Part shown: in pieces, positions 1 to 7,723 of the stretch
Layout of the letters: each line of letters begins with the position of its first letter
How positions within the stretch are numbered: the first letter of the stretch is position 1
Assembly: GCA_021325555.1 (NCBI GenBank)
Contig: JAJPGY010000035.1
Span: 1-35,560, forward strand
DNA from: Pseudomonadota bacterium
GTDB taxonomy: Bacteria; Cyanobacteriota; Vampirovibrionia; Obscuribacterales; Obscuribacteraceae
Direction of reading: 5' to 3'
Length of the DNA stretch: 35,560 nucleotides
The notes under the pieces: model-generated
Databases searched by the model: none
What the model saw: only the letters and a program-made list of their open reading frames with translations
Told to the model about the DNA's origin: nothing
Position numbers and translations under genes: made by a program

Positions 1-598
1 CCCAGTTGCCGTACTGGCTCTGGTAGGGGTACTGCTGGTACTGGTAGGGGTTGCCCCAGTTGCCGTACTGGCTCTGGTAGGGGTTCTGCTGGTACTGGTA
101 GGGGTTGTTCCAGTTGCCGTACTGGCTCTGGTAGGGGTTCTGCTGGTACTGGTAGGGGTTGTTCCAGTTGCCGTACTGGCTCTGGTAGGGGTTCTGCTGA
201 TAGTAAGGGTTCGGGCGGTACTGATTGTTGCCCTGAGAGGAGCCGACGTTGGGCGGATAGAAGCCGCTGTATCCGCCGTTGCCGTTGCTCGGTCCGTGGC
301 GGACCGGATAGTAGTACCCGTTGCCCGGTCCGTAGCCCGGGTACCATTGCTGGTTCCGGCTGCGGCTTTGCATGTCGCCCATGTAGTCGATGTAGCGGCC
401 CCACTGGTGCGCCACTTCGGTCGGATTATTCGGGTTGTAGGTGATGTAGTCAGCCTGCGTTTGGCCGCCGGACACGGGAGCTTCGCTGCCGGCATAGAGC
501 TGCGCAGCGTAGGCGCCCGCCCAGTCTGCCGGGGCGGTCGGGCCGGCGGGCGGATTGAAGCTGGCGGCTTCGAAAGCTCTGGGGTCGGAGGCTGTCAC
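1..598 (-). CDS. Tyr/Gln/Asn/Pro-rich tandem-repeat protein, 3' end outside window
   Basis: I do not recognise a family. The reading frame enters from the left edge and is open back to an in-frame TAA at 641-643. The start chosen is GTG at 598-596, because an ACAGGAG ribosome site lies 5 nt upstream and no ATG occurs in frame before residue 70. The N-terminal part (about 100 aa) is non-repetitive, rich in Ala, Tyr, Asn and Trp, with no signal peptide, TM segment or cysteine except none seen. The middle is Gly/Tyr/Pro-rich. The C-terminal visible part consists of 18-aa repeats of the type NPYQYQQ-NPYQSQYGNWN. Composition is prion-like or adhesive-like: many Tyr, Gln and Asn and almost no charge. 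It is divergent from the GT39 operon at 717. Function unknown; a matrix, coat or condensate-forming role is only a guess. The reading frame itself is well supported by codon-phased repeats. Confidence 0.8.
   Translation of the reverse strand, partial: MTASDPRAFEAASFNPPAGPTAPADWAGAYAAQLYAGSEAPVSGGQTQADYITYNPNNPTEVAHQWGRYIDYMGDMQSRSRNQQWYPGYGPGNGYYYPVRHGPSNGNGGYSGFYPPNVGSSQGNNQYRPNPYYQQNPYQSQYGNWNNPYQYQQNPYQSQYGNWNNPYQYQQNPYQSQYGNWGNPYQYQQYPYQSQYGNW
2..205 (-). repeat. 54-bp tandem repeat array inside the repeat-protein gene
   Basis: Units begin at 2, 56, 110 and 164 (each starting with cca, the complement of a Trp codon). Units at 56 and 110 are identical base for base; the unit at 2 differs in two codons (Asn to Tyr at 29-31, Asn to Gly at 53-55), and the unit at 164 degenerates after about 36 bp. 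Each unit holds two half-motifs starting NPYQ. The period is a multiple of three, so copy-number change keeps the frame. The lack of synonymous differences points to recent duplication or active slippage. The array continues beyond the left edge, so copy number is unknown. Confidence 0.95.
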
Positions 599-625
599 TG
601 CGGCTCCTGTGTGAAGGATGGCACA

Positions 626-652
626 ACTATAAGCGAGGCCTTATTCTGTTAA
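626..652 (-). promoter_or_regulatory. candidate sigma70-type promoter for the repeat protein
   Basis: On the minus strand TTAACA (652-647, 5/6 to consensus) is followed after 15 nt by TATAGT (631-626, 5/6). The predicted transcript would start roughly 20 nt before the GTG start at 598. The spacer is 2 nt shorter than ideal, so this is a pattern match only. Confidence 0.35.
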
Positions 653-716
653 CACCCCGGTTTTTCCCATATCCATCCCAAAATCCCGCAGATTTAATCC
701 AAAAAAACCGAGCCCG

Positions 717-2396
717 ATGAAGTTTGCGCCGTTTTTTCTGCTTGCCGCCGTCTGGCTGACAATAACCCTGCTGATTAATCCCCGTGGCGACTTTCCGCTG
801 AACGACGACTGGATGTACGGCTGGAGCGTGCTGGCGCTGCTCAAGTACGGGCGCCTGGAGCTGACGAGCTGGAATCTGGCCCCCGGGTTCACGCAGGCTT
901 TCTGGGGCTTGCTCTTTTGCTTGCCGGCCGGCTTCTCCTTCGACGCCCTGCGCCTGTCCAGCCAGGCGGCCGGGCTGATCGGGATCTTCCTGAGCTACTG
1001 CCTGGCGAGAGAATGCGGCAGCGGCCGCCGGCTCGCCACCCTGGGCGCGATGACCCTTGCTGTCAACCCGCTCTACGTGAACCTGTCTAACACGTTTATG
1101 AGCGACGTGCCGTTTCTCGTTTTTGCCCTTCTGGCGACCGTCTTCTTCGTGCGGGCGATCAAGAGCGACCGCCGGAGCGATTTCGTGCTGGGCAATCTTT
1201 TCGCCCTCTGCGCGATTGTAAACAGGCAGTTCGGGATTGCGCTCTCGCTGGCCTGCTCGGCGGCGCTCGTGTTCCGAGACGGGCTGACCGCTCGGACGGT
1301 CAAGCGCGCGCTGGTGCCGCCCGCAGCCGGGCTGGTGGTGATCGGGGTCTATGAGCTGTGGCTGAGATCCCAGGCGGCCACTCATTTCGCCTACGAGGTG
1401 GAGAGGCTGTACCTGAAGTCGTTGCTGGCGCGCGGGCCGCTCGGGCTGGTGGGCAACGCGGTTGGGAACCTGGTGTCCATCTTTGTTTATGTCGGTCTCT
1501 TCCTGGCACCATACCTGGTGGCAATCCTGCCGGCGTGGTGGGCCGGGCTGGACCGCGGCAGGAGGATCTTCTGCGCGGCGCTGGCTGCCGAGGCGGCGGG
1601 ACTGGTCGGGCTGGTGCTCTACATGAAGCAGCTTATGATGCCGCTGGCCGACAACATCCTGTGCGCCGAGGGGATAGGACCGTTCCTCCTGCGGGGGGCG
1701 AAGACTCCATTAGCCTCCCGGTTTTTTCTCGATCCACGTTTGTCATGGCTGATTGTCACTGTATTTGGTGTCGCAGCCGGCAGCGTCCTTTTCGCGATAC
1801 TCGTATCGATTCTCCTCAATCTCGTGTACCAGCCCAGGAAGGACGAGGAGTATCGCCGAGGAAACTGGCTTGCCGTCTACTTGCTGACGCTGTGCGGGCT
1901 CTATGTCGCCTTTATCGGCGCCACCGGCTTGTTCGATCGCTACTTGATATTTCTCCTGCCCTTCCTGATCGCTCTTTGCGCGGACCGCACGAGGCAGCCC
2001 CATCCGATTGCGGCCGGCCGCGCGCGGCAAGCGGGGGCGGCCGCAGCTTCGGCGGTATTGATCGTCTTGCTCGGGATCTTTTCCGCCGCGTCCATGCACG
2101 ACTATTTTTCCTGGCACCGCATCCAGTGGCGCGCCCTGCAACATTTGACCGCGGAGCTGCACGTGTCGCCCCTGGAGGTAGACGGAGGGCGCGAGTTCAA
2201 TGGCTGGATCTCCACCCAGCCGGAATATCGCGATAAGCCGCCGGCCGATATGATGACCATGGGTCACGGGGACGAGTTCGCCGTCTCCCTGGCGCCCTTG
2301 CCCGGCTATGCCCCGGTCCAGGCGTTCCCCTTCCACAGATGGATGCCCTTCGGGAGGGATTGCCTGTACTTGCTCAAAAAGCTGCCGGCTCAATGA
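717..2396 (+). CDS. GT39/ArnT-like polytopic membrane glycosyltransferase
   Basis: The 559-aa product is strongly hydrophobic with about ten or more membrane spans. It begins with a TM helix and then the acidic motif NDDW (Asp30-Asp31) in the first extracytoplasmic loop. This position is where ArnT/PMT-type GT-C transferases carry their catalytic acidic residues. Such enzymes use polyprenyl-phosphate sugars to glycosylate lipids or proteins on the outer face of the membrane. A soluble tail of about 80 aa follows the last helix. It is the first gene of a plus-strand run; its TGA overlaps the next ATG (ATGA), which suggests translational coupling. The start at 717 is the first ATG and has no clear ribosome site. 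Family assignment is by topology and the DD motif; donor and acceptor are unknown. Confidence 0.75.
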   Translation: MKFAPFFLLAAVWLTITLLINPRGDFPLNDDWMYGWSVLALLKYGRLELTSWNLAPGFTQAFWGLLFCLPAGFSFDALRLSSQAAGLIGIFLSYCLARECGSGRRLATLGAMTLAVNPLYVNLSNTFMSDVPFLVFALLATVFFVRAIKSDRRSDFVLGNLFALCAIVNRQFGIALSLACSAALVFRDGLTARTVKRALVPPAAGLVVIGVYELWLRSQAATHFAYEVERLYLKSLLARGPLGLVGNAVGNLVSIFVYVGLFLAPYLVAILPAWWAGLDRGRRIFCAALAAEAAGLVGLVLYMKQLMMPLADNILCAEGIGPFLLRGAKTPLASRFFLDPRLSWLIVTVFGVAAGSVLFAILVSILLNLVYQPRKDEEYRRGNWLAVYLLTLCGLYVAFIGATGLFDRYLIFLLPFLIALCADRTRQPHPIAAGRARQAGAAAASAVLIVLLGIFSAASMHDYFSWHRIQWRALQHLTAELHVSPLEVDGGREFNGWISTQPEYRDKPPADMMTMGHGDEFAVSLAPLPGYAPVQAFPFHRWMPFGRDCLYLLKKLPAQ

Positions 2397-2950
2397 GCGA
2401 GCGGGCCGGTTGCTCACTTGGGGTTGATGTGGCCTTGCCGGAGGCCGTTTGCGTGCCGGCGGTTCGTGATATTACTTATGGTGATCGGCAGCCCACAGAG
2501 AATCAGCAAGTGGACAAACGGGTAGCGATTGACGGCTCGTCCGTCCGGCCGGGGGCGGCCAACGAAGGACTCGTCAGGCGGATGGCTATGGCCCTTATCC
2601 CGGACGAGCCGGTCCTCGATCGGGATCAGGCCGTCCGGGTTGAGCAGGACGTGCTGGAGTTTGTCCTGGCGGAGCTTCAGGCGATGCCCCTTTATTTGTG
2701 GATTCCCTACAATTGCGCATTGGTGTGCTTCAACGTGCTGGCGGTCTGCCGCTACGGCTCTACCTTCCTCGGGCTCGATCAGGAGCGGCAGCGTGCGTAC
2801 GTGCAAAGCTGGACCGGCAGCGGGATGCGTCTTAAGCGAGACATGATCAGGCTGATTCGCAGTTGCGTCCTTCTGTCCTACCTCGACCACCCGCTCGTGC
2901 TCGCGCGCCTGGAGCAGGAGCAGCCTGGAGCCGGTCATGACCAGAGATGA
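2393..2950 (+). CDS. gluconate 2-dehydrogenase subunit 3-like small protein
   Basis: The 185-aa protein starts at the ATG overlapping the stop of the preceding gene, and its end overlaps the GMC oxidoreductase start by 14 bp. The C-terminal half (about residues 90-180) shows the pattern of the small subunit or N-terminal domain that accompanies GMC dehydrogenases. A helix with F-x-x-L is followed by R-x-x-Y-V-x-x-W, then an Arg-rich helix and a final Y-L-D-H-P segment. In gluconate/sorbitol-type dehydrogenases this subunit supports export or stability of the flavoprotein, but here no twin-arginine signal is visible. A longer upstream start at 2339 exists but lies inside the GT39 gene. The neighbour relationship is the strongest argument for the assignment. 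Confidence 0.65.
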   Translation: MSERAGCSLGVDVALPEAVCVPAVRDITYGDRQPTENQQVDKRVAIDGSSVRPGAANEGLVRRMAMALIPDEPVLDRDQAVRVEQDVLEFVLAELQAMPLYLWIPYNCALVCFNVLAVCRYGSTFLGLDQERQRAYVQSWTGSGMRLKRDMIRLIRSCVLLSYLDHPLVLARLEQEQPGAGHDQR

Positions 2951-4400
2951 CGGCAAGCGGATCTCGACCCAGGTGCTGGTGATAGGCTCCGGGGCCGGCG
3001 GCGCGATCGCGGCGGCAACCCTGGCTGAAGCGGGTCTGTCGGTGGTGATCGCGGAGGAAGGAAGCGAGATCGACACGTCGGCGATGGAGACCCACACGCC
3101 GGAAGCGATGCGCTTGCTGTACCGGAACGGCGGGCTGTCACCCATCCTTGGAAGAAGCAACATCGCCTTCGTAGAAGGCTGCTGTGTGGGCGGCAGCACG
3201 GAGATCAACAGCGCCTTCTGGCAGCGCACGCCAGAGGTAGTGCTGGATGCCTGGCGGAGGTCTCACGGGGTTGCCGACCTGTCTCCGGAGGCCCTGGCAT
3301 CGCTGTTCGATGAGATCGAGCCGGTGCTGCATGTCTCGTCCCTGAAGTCTGCCGCGGTGCCCGAAAGCTCTGCGGTGTTTAGGTCCGGGGCGGAAAAACT
3401 GGGATGGCGCCTTGAAGAGATACCCCGCGCGCAGAAAGTGGATCTGGCGAGCAGCCAGTTTTCGGCCGGCGCCAAGCAATCCGCGTCTCGAACCTATCTA
3501 CCCAGGGCGCGCGCCGCCGGTGCTCGCTTGCTGTCAGGCTGCCGCGTAGAGCGCCTTCATTACCGGGACGGGCGCGTGAGCCACGCTGTCGCGATCGTAT
3601 CGGGTCCGCAGGGCTCGCGAGAGCTGGAGATTGAGGCAGACAACGTATTTGTTTGCGCCGGCGCCATTCAAACCCCGGCTCTTTTGCGGAGAAGCGGCAT
3701 CAAGGGCAACGTCGGAAACTCGCTGCGCATTCATCCGATGCTGAAGATCGCGGCGCTGTTCGATCACCGGCTGGACAGCCACCGGTCGGCGCTGCCGATC
3801 TACCAGGTGAAGGAGTTCTGGCCGGAGCTCACGCTCGGCGGTTCCGTCTTTACGCCGGGATTTCTGGCCGTAACGCTCAGCGACAACTGGGCCGAGAATC
3901 AGTCGGTGCTCAAGGATTGGCGCAACATGGGGCTCTACTATGCCGCCTGCCGCAGCTCACGGCGGGGAACCGTGCGGGTGTTTCCCCTCACCGGGGAGGC
4001 GGTGGTGCGGTATGATCTGTCCGAGGAGGATTGCGCTCGCCTGAGCCGCGGTCTGGCGCTTCTCGGAGAGGCGTTGTTTGCCGGCGGCGCTGTCGCTCTT
4101 TATCCTGCCTTGAGAAGCCCGCCCCGGATTACCTCGGTTGCGCAATGCCGCGAGTATCTCAAGGGAACCCTGCCGGCCGCGCGTATGAATCTGAGCACCG
4201 TCCACGCTTTCAGCAGCTGCCCGATGGGGGAGAATCGCCGGCTCTGCGCCGTCGACTCTTACGGCAAGGTCTTCGATTTCGCCAATCTCTATCTTGCCGA
4301 TGCCAGCGTGCTTCCCGATTCTCCGGGCATCAACCCGCAAGGCACGATCATGGCGCTTGCCCTTCGCGCGGCCAGGCGTTTCCTTGCCGGCAGTCGTTGA
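2937..4400 (+). CDS. GMC-family FAD-dependent oxidoreductase
   Basis: The 487-aa protein oxidises an alcohol or sugar hydroxyl with FAD. The N-terminal dinucleotide fold shows VLVIGSGAGGAIAA (GxGxxG at residues 17-22), with an acidic residue at the end of beta-2 (AEEG). Near residue 80 it has the second FAD motif VGGSTEINSAFW. The C-terminal GMC domain has the HAFSSCPMG block (His423) and DASVLPDSPGINPQGT (Asn466), which match the catalytic His/Asn pair. The ATG at 2937 has GGAG 6 nt upstream. Length is normal for the short bacterial GMC group. It sits between its putative small subunit and two SDR enzymes, so the substrate is probably a sugar, cyclitol or lipid-linked polyol that the SDRs also act on. 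Confidence 0.9.
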   Translation: MTRDDGKRISTQVLVIGSGAGGAIAAATLAEAGLSVVIAEEGSEIDTSAMETHTPEAMRLLYRNGGLSPILGRSNIAFVEGCCVGGSTEINSAFWQRTPEVVLDAWRRSHGVADLSPEALASLFDEIEPVLHVSSLKSAAVPESSAVFRSGAEKLGWRLEEIPRAQKVDLASSQFSAGAKQSASRTYLPRARAAGARLLSGCRVERLHYRDGRVSHAVAIVSGPQGSRELEIEADNVFVCAGAIQTPALLRRSGIKGNVGNSLRIHPMLKIAALFDHRLDSHRSALPIYQVKEFWPELTLGGSVFTPGFLAVTLSDNWAENQSVLKDWRNMGLYYAACRSSRRGTVRVFPLTGEAVVRYDLSEEDCARLSRGLALLGEALFAGGAVALYPALRSPPRITSVAQCREYLKGTLPAARMNLSTVHAFSSCPMGENRRLCAVDSYGKVFDFANLYLADASVLPDSPGINPQGTIMALALRAARRFLAGSR

Positions 4401-4409
4401 GGTACGCAC

Positions 4410-5459
4410 ATGATCGACTGCCTGGTGACAGGGGCCCCGGGGTGGCTGGCCAATCAGCTGGTCGAGGTGCTGGTGCGCGGCTCGCCGGAGTGTAGCATTG
4501 CCGGCGGTGCGCGCTCGCCGGGCGCCATTCGCTGCCTGGTCAAGCCAGGTTGCGACGCCGGCGCCTTGACGGCCATCGCAGAAGGGCTGGACATTTGCCA
4601 GGGCGATCTGCGCTCCGGTGCAGCGGTCAGGCAGTTTTGCCAGGGGGCTGATGGCGCCACCTTGTTCCATCTGGCCGGGGTCATCCATCCTGCCGGCGGG
4701 GTCAAGGAGTTCTTCGAGGTCAATGTGGCGGGAACCCGGGCTCTGCTTGCGGCGGCGGCGGCGGCGGGCGTCAGGCGGGCCGTCGTCGTCTCCTCCAACT
4801 CGCCTTTCGGCTTCAACCGGGATCGCAGCCACCGTTTCGACGAGCTCAGCCCGTACAATCCCTACATGGGCTACGGGCGCTCGAAGATGCTCTGCGAGCA
4901 GGTCGCGCGTCAGGCACAGGATAAGGGGCCGCTGGAGACGGTAATCATCCGCGTCCCCTGGTTTTACGGGCCGCATCAACCGGCACGGCAGACCACGTTT
5001 TTTCGCATGATCCGCCGCGGCAGGTTCCCGATCGTGGGCGACGGGGAGAACCTCCGCTCGCTGGCCTACGTGGGCAACGTATGCCAGGGGCTGCTGCTGG
5101 CCGGGTCGAAGGCTGCAGCCGGGACGGCGTACTGGATCGCCGACCGGCGCCCTTACACGATGAACGAAATTGTCGGCACCATCGAGCGGCTCATGGAGCG
5201 GGAGTTCGGCCTTCCGGTGGCGCGCCGGCGGTTGCGCCTGCCGGGCTTTGCCAGCAGCCTGGCCGAGATAGCCGACGGCGCCTTGCAGTCCGTGGGCATC
5301 TATCACCAGAAGATTCACGTGCTCTCCGAGATGAGCCGAACGATCGCCTGCTCGATCGCCAGGGCGGAAAAGGAGCTGGGCTATGATCCGGCCGTCGAGC
5401 TGGAGGAGGGCATGCGGCGCGCGCTACGATGGTGTATTGACGGGGGCGTGGAGCTCTAG
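4410..5459 (+). CDS. extended-SDR NAD-dependent epimerase/dehydratase (first of pair)
   Basis: The 349-aa protein has the N-terminal NAD(P) motif VTGAPGWLA (variant of GxxGxxG) and the FHLAG block near residue 90. The VVSSNS strand is followed by the catalytic YGRSK (Tyr-x3-Lys) near residue 150, and a C-terminal substrate-binding region follows. It belongs to the extended SDRs, near the 3-beta-HSD/UDP-sugar epimerase branch. ATG follows the GMC stop by 9 bp, with GAGG about 8 nt upstream. The catalytic residues look intact. Together with the next gene, a second SDR of similar size, it suggests two successive redox or epimerisation steps in one pathway. Substrate cannot be read from the sequence. 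Confidence 0.85.
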   Translation: MIDCLVTGAPGWLANQLVEVLVRGSPECSIAGGARSPGAIRCLVKPGCDAGALTAIAEGLDICQGDLRSGAAVRQFCQGADGATLFHLAGVIHPAGGVKEFFEVNVAGTRALLAAAAAAGVRRAVVVSSNSPFGFNRDRSHRFDELSPYNPYMGYGRSKMLCEQVARQAQDKGPLETVIIRVPWFYGPHQPARQTTFFRMIRRGRFPIVGDGENLRSLAYVGNVCQGLLLAGSKAAAGTAYWIADRRPYTMNEIVGTIERLMEREFGLPVARRRLRLPGFASSLAEIADGALQSVGIYHQKIHVLSEMSRTIACSIARAEKELGYDPAVELEEGMRRALRWCIDGGVEL

Positions 5460-5463
5460 GGAC

Positions 5464-6504
5464 GTGAGCGACGATTTGCAACTGGTGACCGGCGGTTCCG
5501 GCTATTTCGGCAGCCTGCTGGTGGAGCGCCTCAGATGCGACGGCGCCCCGGTGCGGGTCTTCGATCTGGTCGACACCGATTACCGGCCCGGGCAGATCGA
5601 GTTCGTTCGGGGCGACATTCGCGACCGCGAAAGCGTGGAGCGCGCCTGCGCCGGGGCGGCAGTAATCTACCACTGTGTCGCCCAGGTGCCGCTTGCCAGG
5701 GACAGGGCGCTTTTTCAACAGGTCAACGTCCAGGGCACGTCGAATCTCCTTGCCGCCGCTGTCCGGTGCGGGGCGCGCAAGGTGGTGCTTCTTTCGTCGA
5801 GCGCCGTCTATGGCATTCCCGAGCGCAACCCGATCGATGACTCGAGCGTGCCGCTTCCCCTGGAGGCATACGGGCAGGCCAAGCTGGAGGCGGAGCGCGT
5901 GGCGCGGGCGTACCATGACGAGCAGGGGCTGGATGTGACGATCATCAGGCCGCGCACCATACTGGGCCACGGCCGGCTGGGGATCTTCGAGCTGCTGTTC
6001 GACTGGATCTGGGCGGGAAAGGACGTCTACGTCTTCGGCTCCGGGGAAAACCTGTACCAGTTCGTCCACGCCGACGATCTTGCCGGTGCTTGTATAAAAG
6101 CAGGGCAGCGTCCCGGCCTGGCGATTTACAATGTCGGGGCCGAGAAGTTCTGCACCATGCGCCAGTCCCTGGAGGGCCTGGCCGCCCACGCGGGGACCGG
6201 CAGCCGTGTGAGATCGATCCCGATGGCGCCGGCGGCCTTTCTGATGGAGGCGCTGTCGCGTGCCAATCTGCTTCCCTTCGCCCCCTATCACTGGCTTATG
6301 TACGGACGGGAGATATACTTCGATCTGACCAGAACGAAAGAAGAGCTTAAATGGGCGCCGCGCTGGGGAAACATCGAGATGCTGTGCCAGTCTTACGACT
6401 GGTACGTCACGCACAGAGGCGAGCTGAAAGGCGCCGGGGTGAAATCGCCTCACCGGTCGGCGGTTTCGCAGGGGCTGCTCAAGGTGCTCAAGTGGATTTC
6501 ATGA
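5464..6504 (+). CDS. extended-SDR NAD-dependent epimerase/dehydratase (second of pair)
   Basis: The 346-aa enzyme starts at GTG 5464, four bases after the previous stop. This places the cofactor motif VTGGSGYFG at residues 8-16, as expected; an upstream in-frame ATG at 5383 would add 27 residues inside the neighbour gene. DIRD, YHCVAQVP, LSSSAVYG and YGQAK (catalytic Tyr/Lys) follow in the usual order, and IIRPRTILG and FVHADDLA complete the extended-SDR pattern. Similarity to the preceding SDR is limited to family motifs, so they are not a fresh duplication. It probably modifies the same sugar-like substrate. It is followed after 13 bp by a methyltransferase. Confidence 0.87.
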   Translation: MSDDLQLVTGGSGYFGSLLVERLRCDGAPVRVFDLVDTDYRPGQIEFVRGDIRDRESVERACAGAAVIYHCVAQVPLARDRALFQQVNVQGTSNLLAAAVRCGARKVVLLSSSAVYGIPERNPIDDSSVPLPLEAYGQAKLEAERVARAYHDEQGLDVTIIRPRTILGHGRLGIFELLFDWIWAGKDVYVFGSGENLYQFVHADDLAGACIKAGQRPGLAIYNVGAEKFCTMRQSLEGLAAHAGTGSRVRSIPMAPAAFLMEALSRANLLPFAPYHWLMYGREIYFDLTRTKEELKWAPRWGNIEMLCQSYDWYVTHRGELKGAGVKSPHRSAVSQGLLKVLKWIS

Positions 6505-6517
6505 CAAGGAGAATACC

Positions 6518-7264
6518 GTGAGCGATGAGCCGGCAACCCATGCTGTTCCCATCCGGATGAGCCCGGGCGTGCGCCTTTCGGAAACGGAGAGGCAGGGCGT
6601 TTCGCGGGTGGAGGTTGTCGACGCCGAAGAGCGCTTCGCCCTGCCCTGGGATCGTTTCATGCGCCTGCGCGCCGTCGCCGATCACCTGCGCCGGATCACA
6701 GGCGAATGCAGGACGCTGACGATCCTGGATGCCGGCGGCTTCGACGGGGCGCTGGCCATGTTCTTGCCGGGACACGAGGTCGAGGTGATCGATCGCGCCA
6801 CCACCGGCGGTTCGGTGCTGCGCATGCCCTGCGCGGACCGTTCGTACGAGGCTGTAGTCTCCATCGACGCCATCGAGCACGTGCCGGTCTTAGAACGCGG
6901 CCGGCTGGTCGCCGAGGCGGCCAGAACCGCCTCCGAGATCTGCATCATCAACTTTCCGCATCCGGCCACGCTGCCGGCGCAGAAGCTGCTGCTGTCGCTC
7001 ACGGACCACCGCCTGATTCGCGAGCACGTGGAGCTCGGATTGCCGGAGAAAGCCTGGGTGATCGACCAGATGGCCTCATGCGGATTCGACTGTCAGGCGA
7101 TCCCCCATGGCAGCCTGGCCGTGTTCGTTTCCCAGTTCGCCCTGCAGAACCTGGCCCCGGAAGCGGCGGCGCAGGTGAGCCGCTATCTGGTACAGGCGCA
7201 CTACGAGGAGCCTTTCACCGTGCCGCTCTACCAGATGGTGGTAGGCACCCGCTCCCGGCGCTGA
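6518..7264 (+). CDS. class I SAM-dependent methyltransferase
   Basis: The 248-aa protein has the SAM-binding motif I ILDAGGFDG (about residues 69-77). An acidic end of beta-2 (VEVID) and a post-motif block DAIEHVP are typical of type-11 small-molecule methyltransferases. The start is GTG at 6518 with a good AAGGAG site 6 nt upstream. It is the last gene of the plus-strand operon and its stop touches the stop of the convergent FHA gene. Position after two SDRs and a GMC oxidase suggests O- or C-methylation of the sugar or lipid they make. The target is not predictable from sequence. Confidence 0.82.
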   Translation: MSDEPATHAVPIRMSPGVRLSETERQGVSRVEVVDAEERFALPWDRFMRLRAVADHLRRITGECRTLTILDAGGFDGALAMFLPGHEVEVIDRATTGGSVLRMPCADRSYEAVVSIDAIEHVPVLERGRLVAEAARTASEICIINFPHPATLPAQKLLLSLTDHRLIREHVELGLPEKAWVIDQMASCGFDCQAIPHGSLAVFVSQFALQNLAPEAAAQVSRYLVQAHYEEPFTVPLYQMVVGTRSRR

Positions 7265-7687
7265 TCATTCCACGCGCAGGTCGGTGCGGCCCACGGTGAC
7301 GACGTCGCCGATGTTCAGCACCTCGCGGTCCACGATGTGCGCGCCATTGAGCTTGGTGCCGTTCCTGCTGCCCAGGTCCTCGATCCAGAACTGGCCGTCT
7401 TCATAGGTAATGAAGGCGTGCGTCTTGGAGACATAGACGTCATCGAGGCAGATCTGGCACTTCGGCTCCCGCCCGATGCGCACGCGAGGGGCGTCCAGCT
7501 TGAAAGAGCGGCCGCTGTCCATCTCGACGAGCGTCAAGACCTTTTCAGCCGGCGGCGCCGACAGCTCGCGCACAGGGATTATTTCCCGCAGGTCGAGCGC
7601 TTCGGCGGTCGTGCAGTAGAGACACTGCCCATCATCGAGGAGCTGCCTTTTGCATTTCGGGCACAACGCCGCTTCCATCAACTCCAC
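7265..7687 (-). CDS. zinc-ribbon plus FHA-domain protein
   Basis: The 140-aa protein starts with a small zinc ribbon: CPKC (Cys9, Cys12) and CLYC (Cys22, Cys25). After a linker, residues 51-139 form an FHA domain with the conserved phosphopeptide-binding residues GRE, SKTH and GSRNGT. FHA domains bind phosphothreonine, usually made by Hanks-type Ser/Thr kinases. No kinase is in the window. It lies 36 bp after mrdA on the same strand, so it is probably the last gene of the mre/PBP2 operon. This recalls the mycobacterial rodA-pbpA-fhaB neighbourhood, where FHA proteins connect kinase signalling to wall growth; the link here is inference. Confidence 0.88.
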   Translation of the reverse strand: MELMEAALCPKCKRQLLDDGQCLYCTTAEALDLREIIPVRELSAPPAEKVLTLVEMDSGRSFKLDAPRVRIGREPKCQICLDDVYVSKTHAFITYEDGQFWIEDLGSRNGTKLNGAHIVDREVLNIGDVVTVGRTDLRVE

Positions 7688-7723
7688 CTCATCAACCGAT
7701 TTTACAACAGATGCTCCGTGATC

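Noticed and set aside
1..205. Repeat array resembling a CRISPR or satellite
   Set aside because: Units are contiguous without unique spacers, are codon-phased and translate to NPYQ-type repeats in an open frame with a proper start and ribosome site.
3957..5318. Long minus-strand frame of 453 aa
   Set aside because: Antisense to the GMC and SDR genes; Arg/Pro/Gly/His-rich composition typical of GC-rich shadow frames and no motif.
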